From Candidatus Gastranaerophilales bacterium (lineage in GTDB: Bacteria > Cyanobacteriota > Vampirovibrionia > Gastranaerophilales > Gastranaerophilaceae), in the NCBI GenBank assembly GCA_944324205.1, contig CALUVK010000006.1, positions 1-21,228 on the forward strand: 21,228 bases of DNA, in the 5' to 3' direction. Position 1 is the first letter of the stretch. Each line of letters starts with the position of its first letter. Shown piece by piece: positions 21,146 to 21,228 of the stretch. The translations under genes and the position numbers were made by a program. Under the pieces are notes generated by a model that was not told where the DNA came from, did no database searches, and was given only the letters and a program-made list of their open reading frames with translations.

Positions 21146-21228
21146 TTAGCTCAAACTGTAATCAAAATCTTCTTGAATATTGCTTGAAAGCATAGATTGA
21201 AGTGATTCCATATAAGCATTTAATTCTT
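21146..21228 (-). CDS. C-terminus of a hypothetical protein (partial)
   Basis: On the minus strand a frame open from the window edge ends with TAA at 21148-21146. The visible residues are ELNAYMESLQSMLSSNIQED then FDYSLS, a plausible helical C-terminus of a soluble protein. It is convergent with the transporter, 4 bp apart, and no terminator is visible in between. Family unknown because only 26 complete codons are in view. Confidence 0.5.
   Translation of the reverse strand, partial: ELNAYMESLQSMLSSNIQEDFDYSLS

Noticed and set aside
1..21228. CRISPR arrays, insertion sequences, tRNA or rRNA genes
   Set aside because: No regularly spaced repeats, transposase frames, terminal inverted repeats with target duplications, or tRNA/rRNA-like sequences were seen on reading both strands.

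Overview
The window is an AT-rich, densely packed bacterial chromosome segment made mostly of housekeeping genes, with several unrecognised genes between them. It encodes LPS export (LptB, an LptF/G permease), so the cell has an outer membrane. It also encodes the GatD subunit of the MurT/GatD peptidoglycan-amidating enzyme, a RicT-like PSP1 protein, YqeK and a non-discriminating-tRNA-type GatA. These genes, the low GC and the style of the unrecognised proteins fit a non-photosynthetic cyanobacterial relative of the Vampirovibrionia/Gastranaerophilales (Melainabacteria) type. This assignment is inference; a diderm Firmicute (Negativicutes) is the main alternative. No phage, transposon, CRISPR array, tRNA or rRNA was seen.

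Layout. 1-726 (+): 3' end of a likely murT overlapping gatD. 758-1452: a textbook promoter that appears to give a leaderless mRNA for a fusion of a ribbon-helix-helix-like segment to a NifX/NifB-type cluster-binding domain with a His-rich tail, then a palindromic terminator. 1474-2518: two lineage-type hypothetical genes, divergently arranged. 2555-3650 (+): nadD-yqeK. 3653-6082 (-): gatA, rnpA and a coupled hypothetical gene. 6214-8974 (+): lptB, lptF/G and a secreted phosphodiester-glycosidase-like protein in one tight operon, closed by a bidirectional terminator. 8983-9660 (-): DUF378 membrane protein and a 65-aa protein, with tandem terminators between them. 9672-12935 (-): a four-gene operon gpsA, PSP1/RicT-like, hypothetical, SIMPL. 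12973-15156 (-): a large hypothetical membrane-associated protein and ispF. 15309-16361 (+): a 42-aa ORF and a DUF4037 nucleotidyltransferase. 16362-16616: a gene-free stretch. 16640-21141 (+): ilvC, a secreted CDPC-repeat protein, an orphan DNA methyltransferase, YggU/DUF167, a duplicated-motif hypothetical and a Na+/H+-antiporter-family transporter. 21146-21228 (-): tail of a further gene.

The genes serve envelope assembly (GatD, LptB/F, GpsA for phospholipid, IspF for isoprenoid carrier), cofactor and amino-acid synthesis (NadD, IlvC) and tRNA maturation and charging (RnpA, GatA). The most unusual items are the promoter that places +1 on the start codon of the RHH-NifX fusion, with a second strong internal start; an 18-bp perfect match to the cyanobacterial HLR1 (RpaB-binding) consensus at 15211-15228 with a near match at 16452-16480; the secreted CxxC-repeat protein; and the HPPY methyltransferase. 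From about 16.6 kb rightwards codon choice is visibly richer in G/C than in the middle of the window.
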